Assembly (NCBI GenBank): GCA_050260215.1 | Contig: JBLNBU010000047.1 | Location: forward strand, 1-13,243 | DNA from: JBLNBU01 sp050260215 | GTDB taxonomy: Bacteria; Pseudomonadota; Alphaproteobacteria; Rhodospirillales; Magnetospirillaceae | Direction of reading: 5' to 3' | DNA length: 13,243 nt | Part shown: positions 6,480 through 13,108 of the stretch, in pieces | How the letters are laid out: the number at the start of each line of letters is the position of its first letter | Numbering within the stretch: position 1 is the stretch's first letter | Made by a program: the position numbers and the translations under genes | Notes under the pieces: generated by a model | The model's input: only the letters and a program-made list of their open reading frames with translations | What the model was told of the DNA's origin: nothing | Database searches by the model: none

Positions 6480-6495
6480 CGTCGTGAACGCGACA
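6480..6495. promoter_or_regulatory. Near-consensus NifA-type upstream site of the rnf operon
   Basis: CGTCGTGAACGCGACA reads CGT-N10-ACA, one base off the NifA consensus TGT-N10-ACA, with the inner dyad GTCG-N6-CGAC intact. It matches the site at 23-38 at 12 of the last 15 positions. Its centre (6487.5) is about 98 bases ahead of the start predicted from the sigma-54 promoter at 6559-6576, a normal distance for an enhancer-binding activator. Flanking CGACC (6476-6480) and GGTCG (6498-6502) extend the symmetry. NifA is the inferred binder. Confidence 0.5.
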
Positions 6496-6536
6496 AAGGT
6501 CGTAGGGTTTCTCACCCAGGCGCCGGTGTGTTTTGG

Positions 6537-6557
6537 CGGGAATGAACGTAGTTCCCG
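6537..6557. promoter_or_regulatory. Inverted repeat directly upstream of the -24 element
   Basis: CGGGAA (6537-6542) and TTCCCG (6552-6557) are perfect 6-base arms with a 9-base spacer. A second nested dyad is GAAC-GTA-GTTC (6544-6554). The repeat ends 2 bases before the conserved CTGGCAC of the sigma-54 promoter. Its position suggests a regulator site acting close to the polymerase, but no regulator can be named. Confidence 0.35.
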
Positions 6558-6558
6558 T

Positions 6559-6576
6559 CTGGCACGCCGCCTGCAA
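6559..6576 (+). promoter_or_regulatory. Sigma-54 (RpoN) -24/-12 promoter of the apbE-rseC-rnf operon
   Basis: CTGGCACGCCGCCTGCAA carries the invariant GG (6561-6562) and GC (6573-6574) with exactly 10 bases between them. It matches the TGGCACG-N4-TTGCA consensus at nearly every position (CTGC instead of TTGC). The predicted start is near 6586, giving a leader of about 57 bases to the apbE ATG. Sigma-54 promoters need an enhancer-binding activator; the NifA-like site about 98 bases upstream of the start is the obvious candidate. Confidence 0.75.
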
Positions 6577-6642
6577 AAGAGCTGGGCGCCCCGCGCCAGG
6601 TGCGAAACGTCAGGTGCAGACCACGAGGAGGGTCGTCGTTTC

Positions 6643-7635
6643 ATGACCGTGAAGTTCACTCGCCGCCGTGCCATCACGGTGCTCGCCGCCGCCGCCGGTT
6701 TGCCGCTGCTGCTGAAGGCCGGTCCCGCCCGCGCCCGTCTGGTGCGGTGGGAAGGCACGACGCTGGGCGCGCCGTCGACCATCCAGCTCTATCACGAGGA
6801 CGAGGCCAAGGCCCGGGCCGCCATCGACGCCGGCCTGGCCGAGCTGGCCCGGCTGGAGCAGATCTTCAGCGTCTACCGCGCCGACTCGGCCATCTCCCAG
6901 CTCAACCGCGAGGGCCGCATCGACGGCGCCCCGGCCGAGTTCGTCGAGCTGCTGGGCCATGCGCTGGGCCTGGCCGAGATCTCGGGCGGGGTCTACGACC
7001 CGACCATCCAGCCGGTGTGGCAGGCCTATTTCCGCCACTTCACCGCCGCCAACCCCGACCCCAACGGTCCGGCCGCCGCCGACATGGCCGCCGCCCTGGC
7101 GCTGGTCGGCTACAAGAACGTGCGCATCGACGGCTCGACCATCGCATTTGCCCGCCCGGGCATGGGGCTGACGCTCAACAGCGGCGCCCAGGGCTACATC
7201 ACCGACCGCGTCGCCGGCGTCCTGCGCGCCCACGGCTTCGAGCGCATGCTGGTGGACATGGGCGAGCCCCGCGCGCTGTCGACCAAGCCGGACGGCTCCG
7301 CCTGGCGCATCGGCATCGCCAACCCGGCCGACCCGTCCAAGGCGGTGGCCGAGCTCGACGTCGTCGACAAGTGCGTTTCGACCTCGGGCGGCTACGGCAC
7401 CATCTTCGACGAGGCGGGCCGCTTCACCCACCTGATCGACACCCGCACCGGCCAGACCGCGCCGGCGCTGCTGGGCGTCTCGGTGGTGGCCGACACCGCC
7501 ACCAAGGCCGACGGCCTGTCCACCGCCATGCTGCTGGCCGCGCCCGAGAAGCGCCAGGCCATCCTGCGGGCGGCCGGCGGCCTCAAGGCCCTGTACGTGA
7601 CGCCCGAGGGCGTGGTCACCACCGTCGAAGCCTGA
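6643..7635 (+). CDS. apbE: ApbE/NosX-type FAD:protein FMN transferase
   Basis: This 330-residue exported flavin transferase would attach FMN covalently to Ser/Thr of periplasm-facing targets, here RnfG and RnfD. The N terminus TRRRAI (6-11) followed by a hydrophobic run and PARA (28-31) looks like a Tat signal, as in NosX-like members. Family landmarks are YDPTIQPVW (118-126), GAQGYITDRV (181-190; Gln where many ApbE have the Lys of K-G), VDMGEPRAL (204-212), STSGGYGT (246-253), HLIDTRTG (263-270) and KADGLSTAML (288-297), holding the metal-site Asp290 and Thr294. The ATG at 6643 is chosen because AGGAGG (6626-6631) lies 11 bases upstream and the sigma-54 start lies between it and earlier in-frame codons. 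In Rhodobacter capsulatus the equivalent gene is called rnfF. The rseC gene follows after 5 bases. Confidence 0.93.
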   Translation: MTVKFTRRRAITVLAAAAGLPLLLKAGPARARLVRWEGTTLGAPSTIQLYHEDEAKARAAIDAGLAELARLEQIFSVYRADSAISQLNREGRIDGAPAEFVELLGHALGLAEISGGVYDPTIQPVWQAYFRHFTAANPDPNGPAAADMAAALALVGYKNVRIDGSTIAFARPGMGLTLNSGAQGYITDRVAGVLRAHGFERMLVDMGEPRALSTKPDGSAWRIGIANPADPSKAVAELDVVDKCVSTSGGYGTIFDEAGRFTHLIDTRTGQTAPALLGVSVVADTATKADGLSTAMLLAAPEKRQAILRAAGGLKALYVTPEGVVTTVEA

Positions 7636-7640
7636 CGGCC

Positions 7641-8147
7641 ATGACCACCGCCCCCCAGTTCCGTCCCATCGACCCGGACGGCCGCAGCACCATCGAGGGC
7701 TTCGCCCGCGTGGTCTCGGCCGACGGCCGCGTGGCGGTGCTGGAGCCCGAGCAGACCACCTCGTGCGGGTCGTGCGCCTCGGCGTCGGCCTGCGGCGCCA
7801 AGGCCGGGCCCAACTGGCTGCAGGCGCGCCAGTTCAAGATCGCCAACGACGAAGGCCTGGTGGCCGGCGAGCGGGTGGTGGTCGGCATCCCGGAAGGGAC
7901 GGTGGTCAAGGGCGCGATGATCGCCTACGCGCTGCCGCTGGTCACCATGATGGCCGGCGGCGTCGTCGCCCAGAACATGGGCGGCGGCGACGGGGCGGCG
8001 GTGCTGGCCACCCTGGGCGGCCTGGCGATCGGCTTGGGCATCGCCCGCCTGCTGGCGGGCCGTCTTTCGGCGCGGGGGATCCTGGCGCCGCGTTTCATCC
8101 GCCGTGCCGGGGGCGACACCCCGGGCATGGACTGTCATGTGGATTAG
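7641..8147 (+). CDS. rseC: RseC/MucC-like Rnf-associated membrane protein (SoxR-reducing system type)
   Basis: This 168-residue inner-membrane protein has an N-terminal Cys cluster C42-x2-C45-x5-C51 followed by two membrane helices (about 90-110 and 119-139) and a basic C-terminal tail with a further Cys165. This is the RseC/MucC layout: a cysteine motif in a small soluble domain, a helical hairpin in the membrane, and a short tail. In Escherichia coli RseC works with the Rsx (Rnf-type) complex in reducing SoxR, and RseC-like genes are found beside rnf operons. It lies 5 bases after apbE and 12 before rnfA, so it is almost certainly part of the operon and serves the Rnf complex, perhaps in assembly or electron supply. 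The cysteines could bind an iron-sulfur cluster or act in thiol chemistry; the sequence does not decide. Confidence 0.85.
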   Translation: MTTAPQFRPIDPDGRSTIEGFARVVSADGRVAVLEPEQTTSCGSCASASACGAKAGPNWLQARQFKIANDEGLVAGERVVVGIPEGTVVKGAMIAYALPLVTMMAGGVVAQNMGGGDGAAVLATLGGLAIGLGIARLLAGRLSARGILAPRFIRRAGGDTPGMDCHVD

Positions 8148-8159
8148 GGGAAGACCTCG

Positions 8160-8741
8160 ATGCGGGACATGATAATGCTGTTCGTCAGCGCAGCCCTGGT
8201 CAACAACGTGATCCTGGCGCGCTTCCTGGGCCTGTGCTCGTTCATGGGCGTGACCACCCGCATCGAGACCGCGGTCGGCATGGGTGCCGCGTGCACCTTC
8301 GTCATCACCGTCTCGGCCATGGGCGACTGGGCCATCGAGAAGTTCCTGCTGGTGCCCTACGGCCTTGAGTACCTGCGCACGGTGACCTTCATCCTGGTGG
8401 TCGCCGCGGCGGTGCAGTTCACCGAGGCGGTGGTCAAGAAGGTGTCGCCGCCCCTGTTCGAGATGCTGGGCATCTACCTGCCCCTGATCACCACCAACTG
8501 CGCCGTGCTCGGCGTCTGCCTGCTGCTGGTCGAGGGCAAGTACGGCTTCGTCGACAGCACCTGGTTCGCCCTGGCCTCGTCGCTTGGCTACAGCCTGGTG
8601 ATGGTGCTGTTCGCCGGCCTGCGCGAGCGCCTGGCCCTGGCCGATGTGCCGCGGCTGTTCGCCGGCCCGCCCATCGGCTTCATCACCGCCAGCCTGCTGG
8701 CGCTGGCTTTCATGGGCTTTTCCGGCATGGCCGCCAACTAG
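8160..8741 (+). CDS. rnfA: Rnf electron transport complex subunit A
   Basis: This 193-residue integral membrane subunit of the ferredoxin:NAD+ oxidoreductase has six predicted helices, the usual size. Strong landmarks are LVNNVILARFLGLCSFMG (13-30) and IYLPLITTNCAVLGVC (105-120). Cys26 and Cys114 are the conserved cysteines that, with the matching pair in RnfE, hold a [2Fe-2S] cluster within the membrane. RERLALADVP (about 155-164) and the C-terminal LAFMGFSGM are also typical. AGGGGAAG (8146-8153) precedes the ATG. It sits 12 bases after rseC and 12 before rnfB. RnfA and RnfE are homologous and inserted in opposite orientations. Confidence 0.97.
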   Translation: MRDMIMLFVSAALVNNVILARFLGLCSFMGVTTRIETAVGMGAACTFVITVSAMGDWAIEKFLLVPYGLEYLRTVTFILVVAAAVQFTEAVVKKVSPPLFEMLGIYLPLITTNCAVLGVCLLLVEGKYGFVDSTWFALASSLGYSLVMVLFAGLRERLALADVPRLFAGPPIGFITASLLALAFMGFSGMAAN

Positions 8742-8753
8742 GAGCGTGGACAG

Positions 8754-9293
8754 ATGTTGATCGATGTCGGCAGTCTGACGGTCATGGGTGCGGCGCTGGG
8801 GGGCCTGTTGGGCCTTGCCGCCAAGTTGCTGGCCGTCGAGGAAAATCCGCTGGAGCAAGAGCTGCAGGGCATGCTGCCCGGCTCGCAGTGCGGCCAGTGC
8901 GGCTATGTGGGCTGCGCCCAGTACGCCGCCGCCCTGGCCAAGGGCGACGCCCCGGTGACCGCCTGCGCCCCCGGCGGCAAGGCCACCGCCGAGGCGCTGG
9001 CCAAGAAGCTGGGCGTGTCGGCCGACCTGTCCGACCACGAGGACACCGGCCCGCAATTCGCCTATATCGACGAGGACCTGTGCATCGGCTGCCTGCGCTG
9101 CACGAGCGAGTGCTCGACCGACGCCATCATGGGCGCGCCCAAGCAGATGCACACGGTGCTGACCGACGCCTGCCACGGCTGCGCCAAGTGCTTCAAGGTC
9201 TGCCCGACCGAGGCGATCACCATGTGCAACGTCCCGGTGACCCTGTCGAGCTGGCACTGGGACAAGCCCCACGAAGACACCGCGGTGCACTGA
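8754..9293 (+). CDS. rnfB: Rnf electron transport complex subunit B (ferredoxin-type iron-sulfur protein)
   Basis: This 179-residue subunit is anchored by one N-terminal helix (about 8-27) and faces the cytoplasm; it is the likely entry or exit point for ferredoxin electrons. Cys46, Cys49, Cys54 and Cys71 form the N-terminal [4Fe-4S] site (QCGQCGYVGC). Two ferredoxin motifs follow: C110-x2-C-x2-C-x3-C120 and C140-x2-C-x2-C-x3-C150. The first ends Cys-Ser rather than the usual Cys-Pro; all ligands are kept. The C-terminal SSWHWDKP resembles the SWKWD end of the Escherichia coli protein, but the tail is short. AGGAG (8740-8744) lies 9 bases ahead of the ATG and overlaps the rnfA stop. The gap to rnfC is 13 bases. 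Confidence 0.97.
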   Translation: MLIDVGSLTVMGAALGGLLGLAAKLLAVEENPLEQELQGMLPGSQCGQCGYVGCAQYAAALAKGDAPVTACAPGGKATAEALAKKLGVSADLSDHEDTGPQFAYIDEDLCIGCLRCTSECSTDAIMGAPKQMHTVLTDACHGCAKCFKVCPTEAITMCNVPVTLSSWHWDKPHEDTAVH

Positions 9294-9306
9294 GGAGACG
9301 CCGGAC

Positions 9307-10767
9307 ATGAAGCTGTTTCCCGTTCGCGGCGGCATCCACCCCGAGTACCGCAAGGAACTCACGGCCGAGTGCGCCATCGTCGCCATGCCGCTGCCGACCG
9401 CCCTGTACCTGCCGCTGCAGCAGCACATCGGTGCCCCGGCCGAGCCGGTGGTCAAGGAAGGCGACGCCGTCAAGAAGGGCCAGCTGCTGGCCCGTGCCGG
9501 CGGCGTGGTCTCGGCGGCCACCCATGCGCCGACCTCGGGCGTGATCAAGGCGATCACCGAGGTGCCGGCACCCCATCCCTCGGGCCTGCCGCAGCCGACC
9601 ATCATCCTCGAGCCCGACGGCAAGGACGAGTGGGCCGCCGACCTGCCGGCGCCGATCGCCGACCCGCTGGCCGCCGAGCCCAACGCCATCCGCGCCCGCG
9701 TCGCCGAATGCGGCATCGTCGGCCTGGGCGGCGCCACCTTCCCGTCGGCGGTCAAGCTGAACCTGGGCACCCAGGCCAAGATCGAGATCCTGCTGCTGAA
9801 CGGCGCCGAGTGCGAGCCGTACCTGACCTGCGACGACCGGGTGATGCGCGAATACGCCGCCGAGGTGGTCGACGGTGCCCTGATCATGGCCCACGCCCTG
9901 GGGGCGCCGCGGGTGGTGGTCGGCATCGAGAACAACAAGCCGCAGGCGATCGCCGCCATGACCGAGGCGGCCAAGGCCCACGCCAATGTCGAGGTGGTGG
10001 CCGTTCCCGTCCAGTACCCGATGGGGTCCGAGCGTCACCTGACCCAGGCGATCATCGGCAAGGAGACCCCGGCCAGGAAGCTGACCGCCGACCTGGGCGT
10101 GGTCGTCCACAACGTCGGCACCGCGCGCGCCGTGCACCACGCGGTGCGCTTCGGCCGGCCGCTGGTCGCCCGCATCGTCACCGTCAGCGGCGCCGCCGTG
10201 GCCAAGCCGGCCAATGTCGAGGTCCGCATCGGCACCAAGGTGCAGGAACTGGTCGACTTCTGCGGCGGGCTGGCCAAGCCGCCCAAGCGCATCGTCAACG
10301 GCGGCCCGATGATGGGCCAGCCGCTGCCCAGCCTGGACGTGCCGGTGATCAAGGGCACCTGCGGCATCCTGGCGCTGACGCCCGAGGAAACCAACGAGCA
10401 GCCCGCCGGTCCCTGCATCCGCTGCGGCACCTGCGTCACCATCTGCCCGTGCGGCCTGGTGCCGGTGGACATGGCCTCGGTGATCCGCCACGACAAGATG
10501 GACGTGGCCCAGAAGCTGGGCGTCATGGACTGCGTGTCGTGCGGCAGCTGCTCGTATGTGTGCCCGTCGCACATCCCGCTGGTCCACTACTTCAACTACG
10601 CCAAGGGAATGATCAACGCCGCCGAGCGCGAGAAGCGCAAGCAGGCGTCGGTCAAGGCCTTCGCCGAGGCCAAGGCGGCCCGGCAGGAGAAGGCCGCCGA
10701 GGCCAAGCGCGCGGCCGCAGCGGCCAAGAAGGCCGCAGAGCAATCCAACACCGAGGCTTCGGCATGA
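9307..10767 (+). CDS. rnfC: Rnf electron transport complex subunit C (NADH/FMN/iron-sulfur subunit)
   Basis: This 486-residue peripheral cytoplasmic subunit carries the NAD(H) and FMN site. In order it has an N-terminal barrel-sandwich region with VKEGDAVKKGQLLARAGG (49-66), the nucleotide-binding GLGGATFPSAVKL (139-151), NGAECEPYLTCDDR (165-178), an SLBB-type region (about 270-350), and two C-terminal [4Fe-4S] motifs: C370-x2-C-x2-C-x3-C380 and C409-x2-C-x2-C-x3-C419. The last 45 residues are an Ala/Lys/Glu-rich helix, a short form of the long Ala-rich repeat tail of the roughly 740-residue Escherichia coli RsxC. AGGAG (9293-9297) lies 9 bases upstream. The stop TGA overlaps the rnfD ATG by 4 bases, suggesting translational coupling. 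Confidence 0.97.
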   Translation: MKLFPVRGGIHPEYRKELTAECAIVAMPLPTALYLPLQQHIGAPAEPVVKEGDAVKKGQLLARAGGVVSAATHAPTSGVIKAITEVPAPHPSGLPQPTIILEPDGKDEWAADLPAPIADPLAAEPNAIRARVAECGIVGLGGATFPSAVKLNLGTQAKIEILLLNGAECEPYLTCDDRVMREYAAEVVDGALIMAHALGAPRVVVGIENNKPQAIAAMTEAAKAHANVEVVAVPVQYPMGSERHLTQAIIGKETPARKLTADLGVVVHNVGTARAVHHAVRFGRPLVARIVTVSGAAVAKPANVEVRIGTKVQELVDFCGGLAKPPKRIVNGGPMMGQPLPSLDVPVIKGTCGILALTPEETNEQPAGPCIRCGTCVTICPCGLVPVDMASVIRHDKMDVAQKLGVMDCVSCGSCSYVCPSHIPLVHYFNYAKGMINAAEREKRKQASVKAFAEAKAARQEKAAEAKRAAAAAKKAAEQSNTEASA

Positions 10768-11819
10768 CCATCGTCGTCGACAAGAGCGCACCCTTCACCC
10801 ACGCGCCGACCTCCGTCCAGTCGATCATGACCACGGTGCTGCTGGCACTGGTGCCGGCCACCCTGTTCGACCTGTGGCTGTTCGGCTGGCCGGCGGTGTT
10901 CCTGTTCGTCATCACCGTCGGTTCGTGCCTGGTGGCCGAAGCCGTCTGCCTGATGCTGCTCGGGCGTCCGGTGCAGGCGACCCTGTTCGACGGCTCGGCG
11001 GCGCTGACCGGCTGGCTGCTGGCCATGAGCCTGCCGCCGTGGGCGCCGTGGTGGATCGGCGTGCTGGGCGCGGTGTTCGCCATCCCGCTGGCCAAGCATG
11101 CCTTCGGCGGCCTGGGCCAGAACGTGTTCAATCCCGCCATGGTCGCCCGCGTGGCGCTGCTGGTGTCCTTCCCGGTGCAGATGACCCTGTTCGTCGCGCC
11201 CGGCTCGCCCTCGCTGGCCGACGCCATGGGCATCACCTTCGGCACCGGCACGCTCGACTCCATGAGCGCGGCGTCGGCGCTCGGCTACATCAAGACCGAG
11301 CTGTCGCGCCATGTGGGCGTCACCGAGTCGCTGGCCAAGGCGCCCAACTGGCTGGACATGGCCAAGGGCTACAAGCCCGGCTCCATGGGCGAGACCTCGG
11401 CCATCCTGGTTCTGCTGGGCGGCCTGGTGCTGCTGGCCAAGCGCATCATCTCGTGGCACATCCCGGTGTCGGTGCTGGCGACCCTGTTCGTCATGGGCAC
11501 CTTGTTCAACGCCGTCGACCCCGAGCGCTTCACCCCCGGCTGGTTCCACGTGCTGGCGGGCGCCTCGATGCTGGGCGCGTTCTTCATCGCCACCGACTAC
11601 GTCACCTCGCCGGTGTCCAAGAAGGGGCAGCTGGTCTACGGCTTCGGCGTCGGCCTGATGACCTGGGTGATCCGCAGCTTCGCCGGCTATCCCGAGGGCA
11701 TGGCGTTCGCGGTCCTGCTGATGAACGCGCTCACTCCGATCATCGACCAACACTTCCGCCCGCGCGCCTTCGGCCGCACCAGCAAGGGCGAGCCTCTGCC
11801 GGTCAAGGGGGACAAATGA
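10764..11819 (+). CDS. rnfD: Rnf electron transport complex subunit D
   Basis: This 351-residue integral membrane subunit resembles NqrB and is close to the usual length. Landmarks are APWWIGVLGAVFA (94-106), FGGLGQNVFNPAMVARV (114-130), SWHIPVSVLATL (230-241), GASMLGAFFIATDYVTSP (266-283) and IRSFAGYPEGMAFAVLL (303-319). FMN is normally bound covalently to the Thr of S-x-A-T-P-L in the periplasmic loop (S-Q-A-T in Escherichia coli). Here the aligned stretch is D165-S-M-S-A-A-S-A-L173, so Ser171 replaces the Thr and the Pro is lost. ApbE can act on Ser in some targets, so flavinylation is still possible but uncertain. The ATG overlaps the rnfC stop by 4 bases, and the gene overlaps rnfG by 4. 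Confidence 0.96.
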   Translation: MTIVVDKSAPFTHAPTSVQSIMTTVLLALVPATLFDLWLFGWPAVFLFVITVGSCLVAEAVCLMLLGRPVQATLFDGSAALTGWLLAMSLPPWAPWWIGVLGAVFAIPLAKHAFGGLGQNVFNPAMVARVALLVSFPVQMTLFVAPGSPSLADAMGITFGTGTLDSMSAASALGYIKTELSRHVGVTESLAKAPNWLDMAKGYKPGSMGETSAILVLLGGLVLLAKRIISWHIPVSVLATLFVMGTLFNAVDPERFTPGWFHVLAGASMLGAFFIATDYVTSPVSKKGQLVYGFGVGLMTWVIRSFAGYPEGMAFAVLLMNALTPIIDQHFRPRAFGRTSKGEPLPVKGDK

Positions 11820-12415
11820 GCCAGCGCATTGCCATCCACGGTGTGATCCTGGGCCTGTTCTGCCTGGGCTTCGGCGTCATCCTCGCCGGCACCGACATGC
11901 TCACCCAAGAGGCCATCGCCCAGCGTGCCGTCGAGGACAAGCAGGCGTCGCTGACCCAGGTCATCCCGATCAGCATCCACGACAACAACCCGGTCAAGGA
12001 TTCGATCGTGCTGGCGGGCCACGGCGGCAAGGAGATCACCGTCTACCGTGCCACCCAGGGCGGCAAGGTCACCGGCGTCGCCTACGAGATCTACGGATCG
12101 GGCTATGCCGGCGAGATCAAGCTGATGCTGGGTGTGAGCGCCGACGGCAAGGTCATGGGCGTCACCCCGCTGGCCCACAAGGAAACCCCGGGCCTGGGCG
12201 ACAAGATCGAGCCCAAGAAGACCGACTGGCTGTCGCACTTCAAGGGGCTGTCCCTGGGCGCGCCCCCGGTCGACAAGTGGAAGGTCAAGAAGGACGGCGG
12301 CCAGTTCGACCAGTTCTCGGGTGCCACCATCACGCCGCGCGGCGTGGTCGGCGCCATCCGCACCGGTCTTGAATTCTTCGCCGACAACAAGTCCAAGTTG
12401 CTGGAGGTGCGCTGA
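11816..12415 (+). CDS. rnfG: Rnf electron transport complex subunit G (covalent FMN subunit)
   Basis: This 199-residue subunit has one N-terminal membrane helix (about 7-25) and a periplasmic FMN-binding domain. The ApbE target motif S168-G-A-T171 is intact within DQFSGATITPRGVV, so Thr171 should carry FMN through a phosphoester bond. HKETPGLGDKIE (121-132) and GYAGEIKLMLGV (96-107) are also family landmarks. It passes electrons between the flavin of RnfD and the membrane iron-sulfur site of RnfA/RnfE. AGGGGG (11806-11811) inside the end of rnfD is the ribosome binding site, and the start overlaps the rnfD stop as ATGA. The stop shares one base with the rnfE ATG (TGATG). Confidence 0.97.
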   Translation: MSQRIAIHGVILGLFCLGFGVILAGTDMLTQEAIAQRAVEDKQASLTQVIPISIHDNNPVKDSIVLAGHGGKEITVYRATQGGKVTGVAYEIYGSGYAGEIKLMLGVSADGKVMGVTPLAHKETPGLGDKIEPKKTDWLSHFKGLSLGAPPVDKWKVKKDGGQFDQFSGATITPRGVVGAIRTGLEFFADNKSKLLEVR

Positions 12416-13089
12416 TGGCGACCGAATACAACCGCATCGTCAAGGACGGCCTGTGGGACAACAACGGCGTCTTCGCCATGATGCTGGGCATGTGCCCGAC
12501 CATGGCGATGACCACCTCGGCCACCAACGGCTTCGGCATGGGCATCGCCACCGCGGTGGTGATGGCGGCGTCCAACCTCCTGGTCGCCATCTTCCGCGGC
12601 TGGATCACCTATGAGGTCCGCGTCCCGGTGTTCATCCTGATCGTCGCCGCCATGGTGACGCTGGTCGACCTGACCATGAACGCCTACATGCACGAGCTCT
12701 ACAAGGTGCTGGGCCTGTTCATCCCGCTGATCGTGTCCAACTGCCTGCCGCTGGCCCGCCTCGAGGCATTCGCCGCCAAGGAGCCGGTGCTGCCCTCGCT
12801 GATGGACGGCATCTTCATGGGCATCGGCTTCACCCTGTCGCTGACCGCCATCGGCGCGGTGCGCGAGATCATCGGCTCGGGCACCCTGTTCGCCGATGCC
12901 TCGCTGCTGCTGGGCCCGGCGTTCAAGTTCCTGGAAATGCGCATCCTGCCGCAGGATACTGGCGTGCTGATGATGGTGCTGCCGCCCGGCGGCTTCCTCG
13001 CCACCGGCTTCATGGTGGTGGGCAAGCGCATCCTTGACCTGCGCGCCGGCAAGCAGATCTCGATGGGCGGCGCCCATTGCGTCGGCTGA
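12415..13089 (+). CDS. rnfE: Rnf electron transport complex subunit E
   Basis: This 224-residue integral membrane subunit is the partner and homologue of RnfA, with six predicted helices. Landmarks are LWDNNGVFAMMLGMCPTMA (13-31) with Cys27 and GLFIPLIVSNC (100-110) with Cys110. These should complete the membrane [2Fe-2S] site together with Cys26 and Cys114 of RnfA. After Cys110 the sequence runs LPLARLEAFAAK, whereas Escherichia coli RsxE has IVVGRAEAFAAK, so the Gly-Arg-Ala core is changed to Ala-Arg-Leu. AVREIIGSGTLF (143-154) and VLPPGGFLATGF near residues 187-198 are typical. It ends 19 bases before rnfH, and the spacer holds AAGGAGA. Confidence 0.96.
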   Translation: MATEYNRIVKDGLWDNNGVFAMMLGMCPTMAMTTSATNGFGMGIATAVVMAASNLLVAIFRGWITYEVRVPVFILIVAAMVTLVDLTMNAYMHELYKVLGLFIPLIVSNCLPLARLEAFAAKEPVLPSLMDGIFMGIGFTLSLTAIGAVREIIGSGTLFADASLLLGPAFKFLEMRILPQDTGVLMMVLPPGGFLATGFMVVGKRILDLRAGKQISMGGAHCVG

Positions 13090-13108
13090 GACGAAGGAGA
13101 TTGGACAG

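Noticed and set aside
6448..6642. In-frame N-terminal extension of apbE from 6448
   Set aside because: The sigma-54 promoter and the AGGAGG ribosome binding site lie inside it, and the extension is basic and low-complexity. The ATG at 6643 begins a normal Tat-like signal.
7392..9986. 864-codon minus-strand frame antisense to apbE, rseC, rnfA, rnfB and rnfC
   Set aside because: It is open only because of codon bias; the plus strand carries well-defined apbE and rnf genes with ribosome binding sites.
9307..13089. Na+-translocating NADH:quinone reductase (Nqr) as an alternative identity
   Set aside because: RnfB with ferredoxin motifs, RnfC with two C-terminal 4Fe-4S motifs, rnfH and the gene order A-B-C-D-G-E-H define Rnf; there is no NqrA or NqrF-like reductase.
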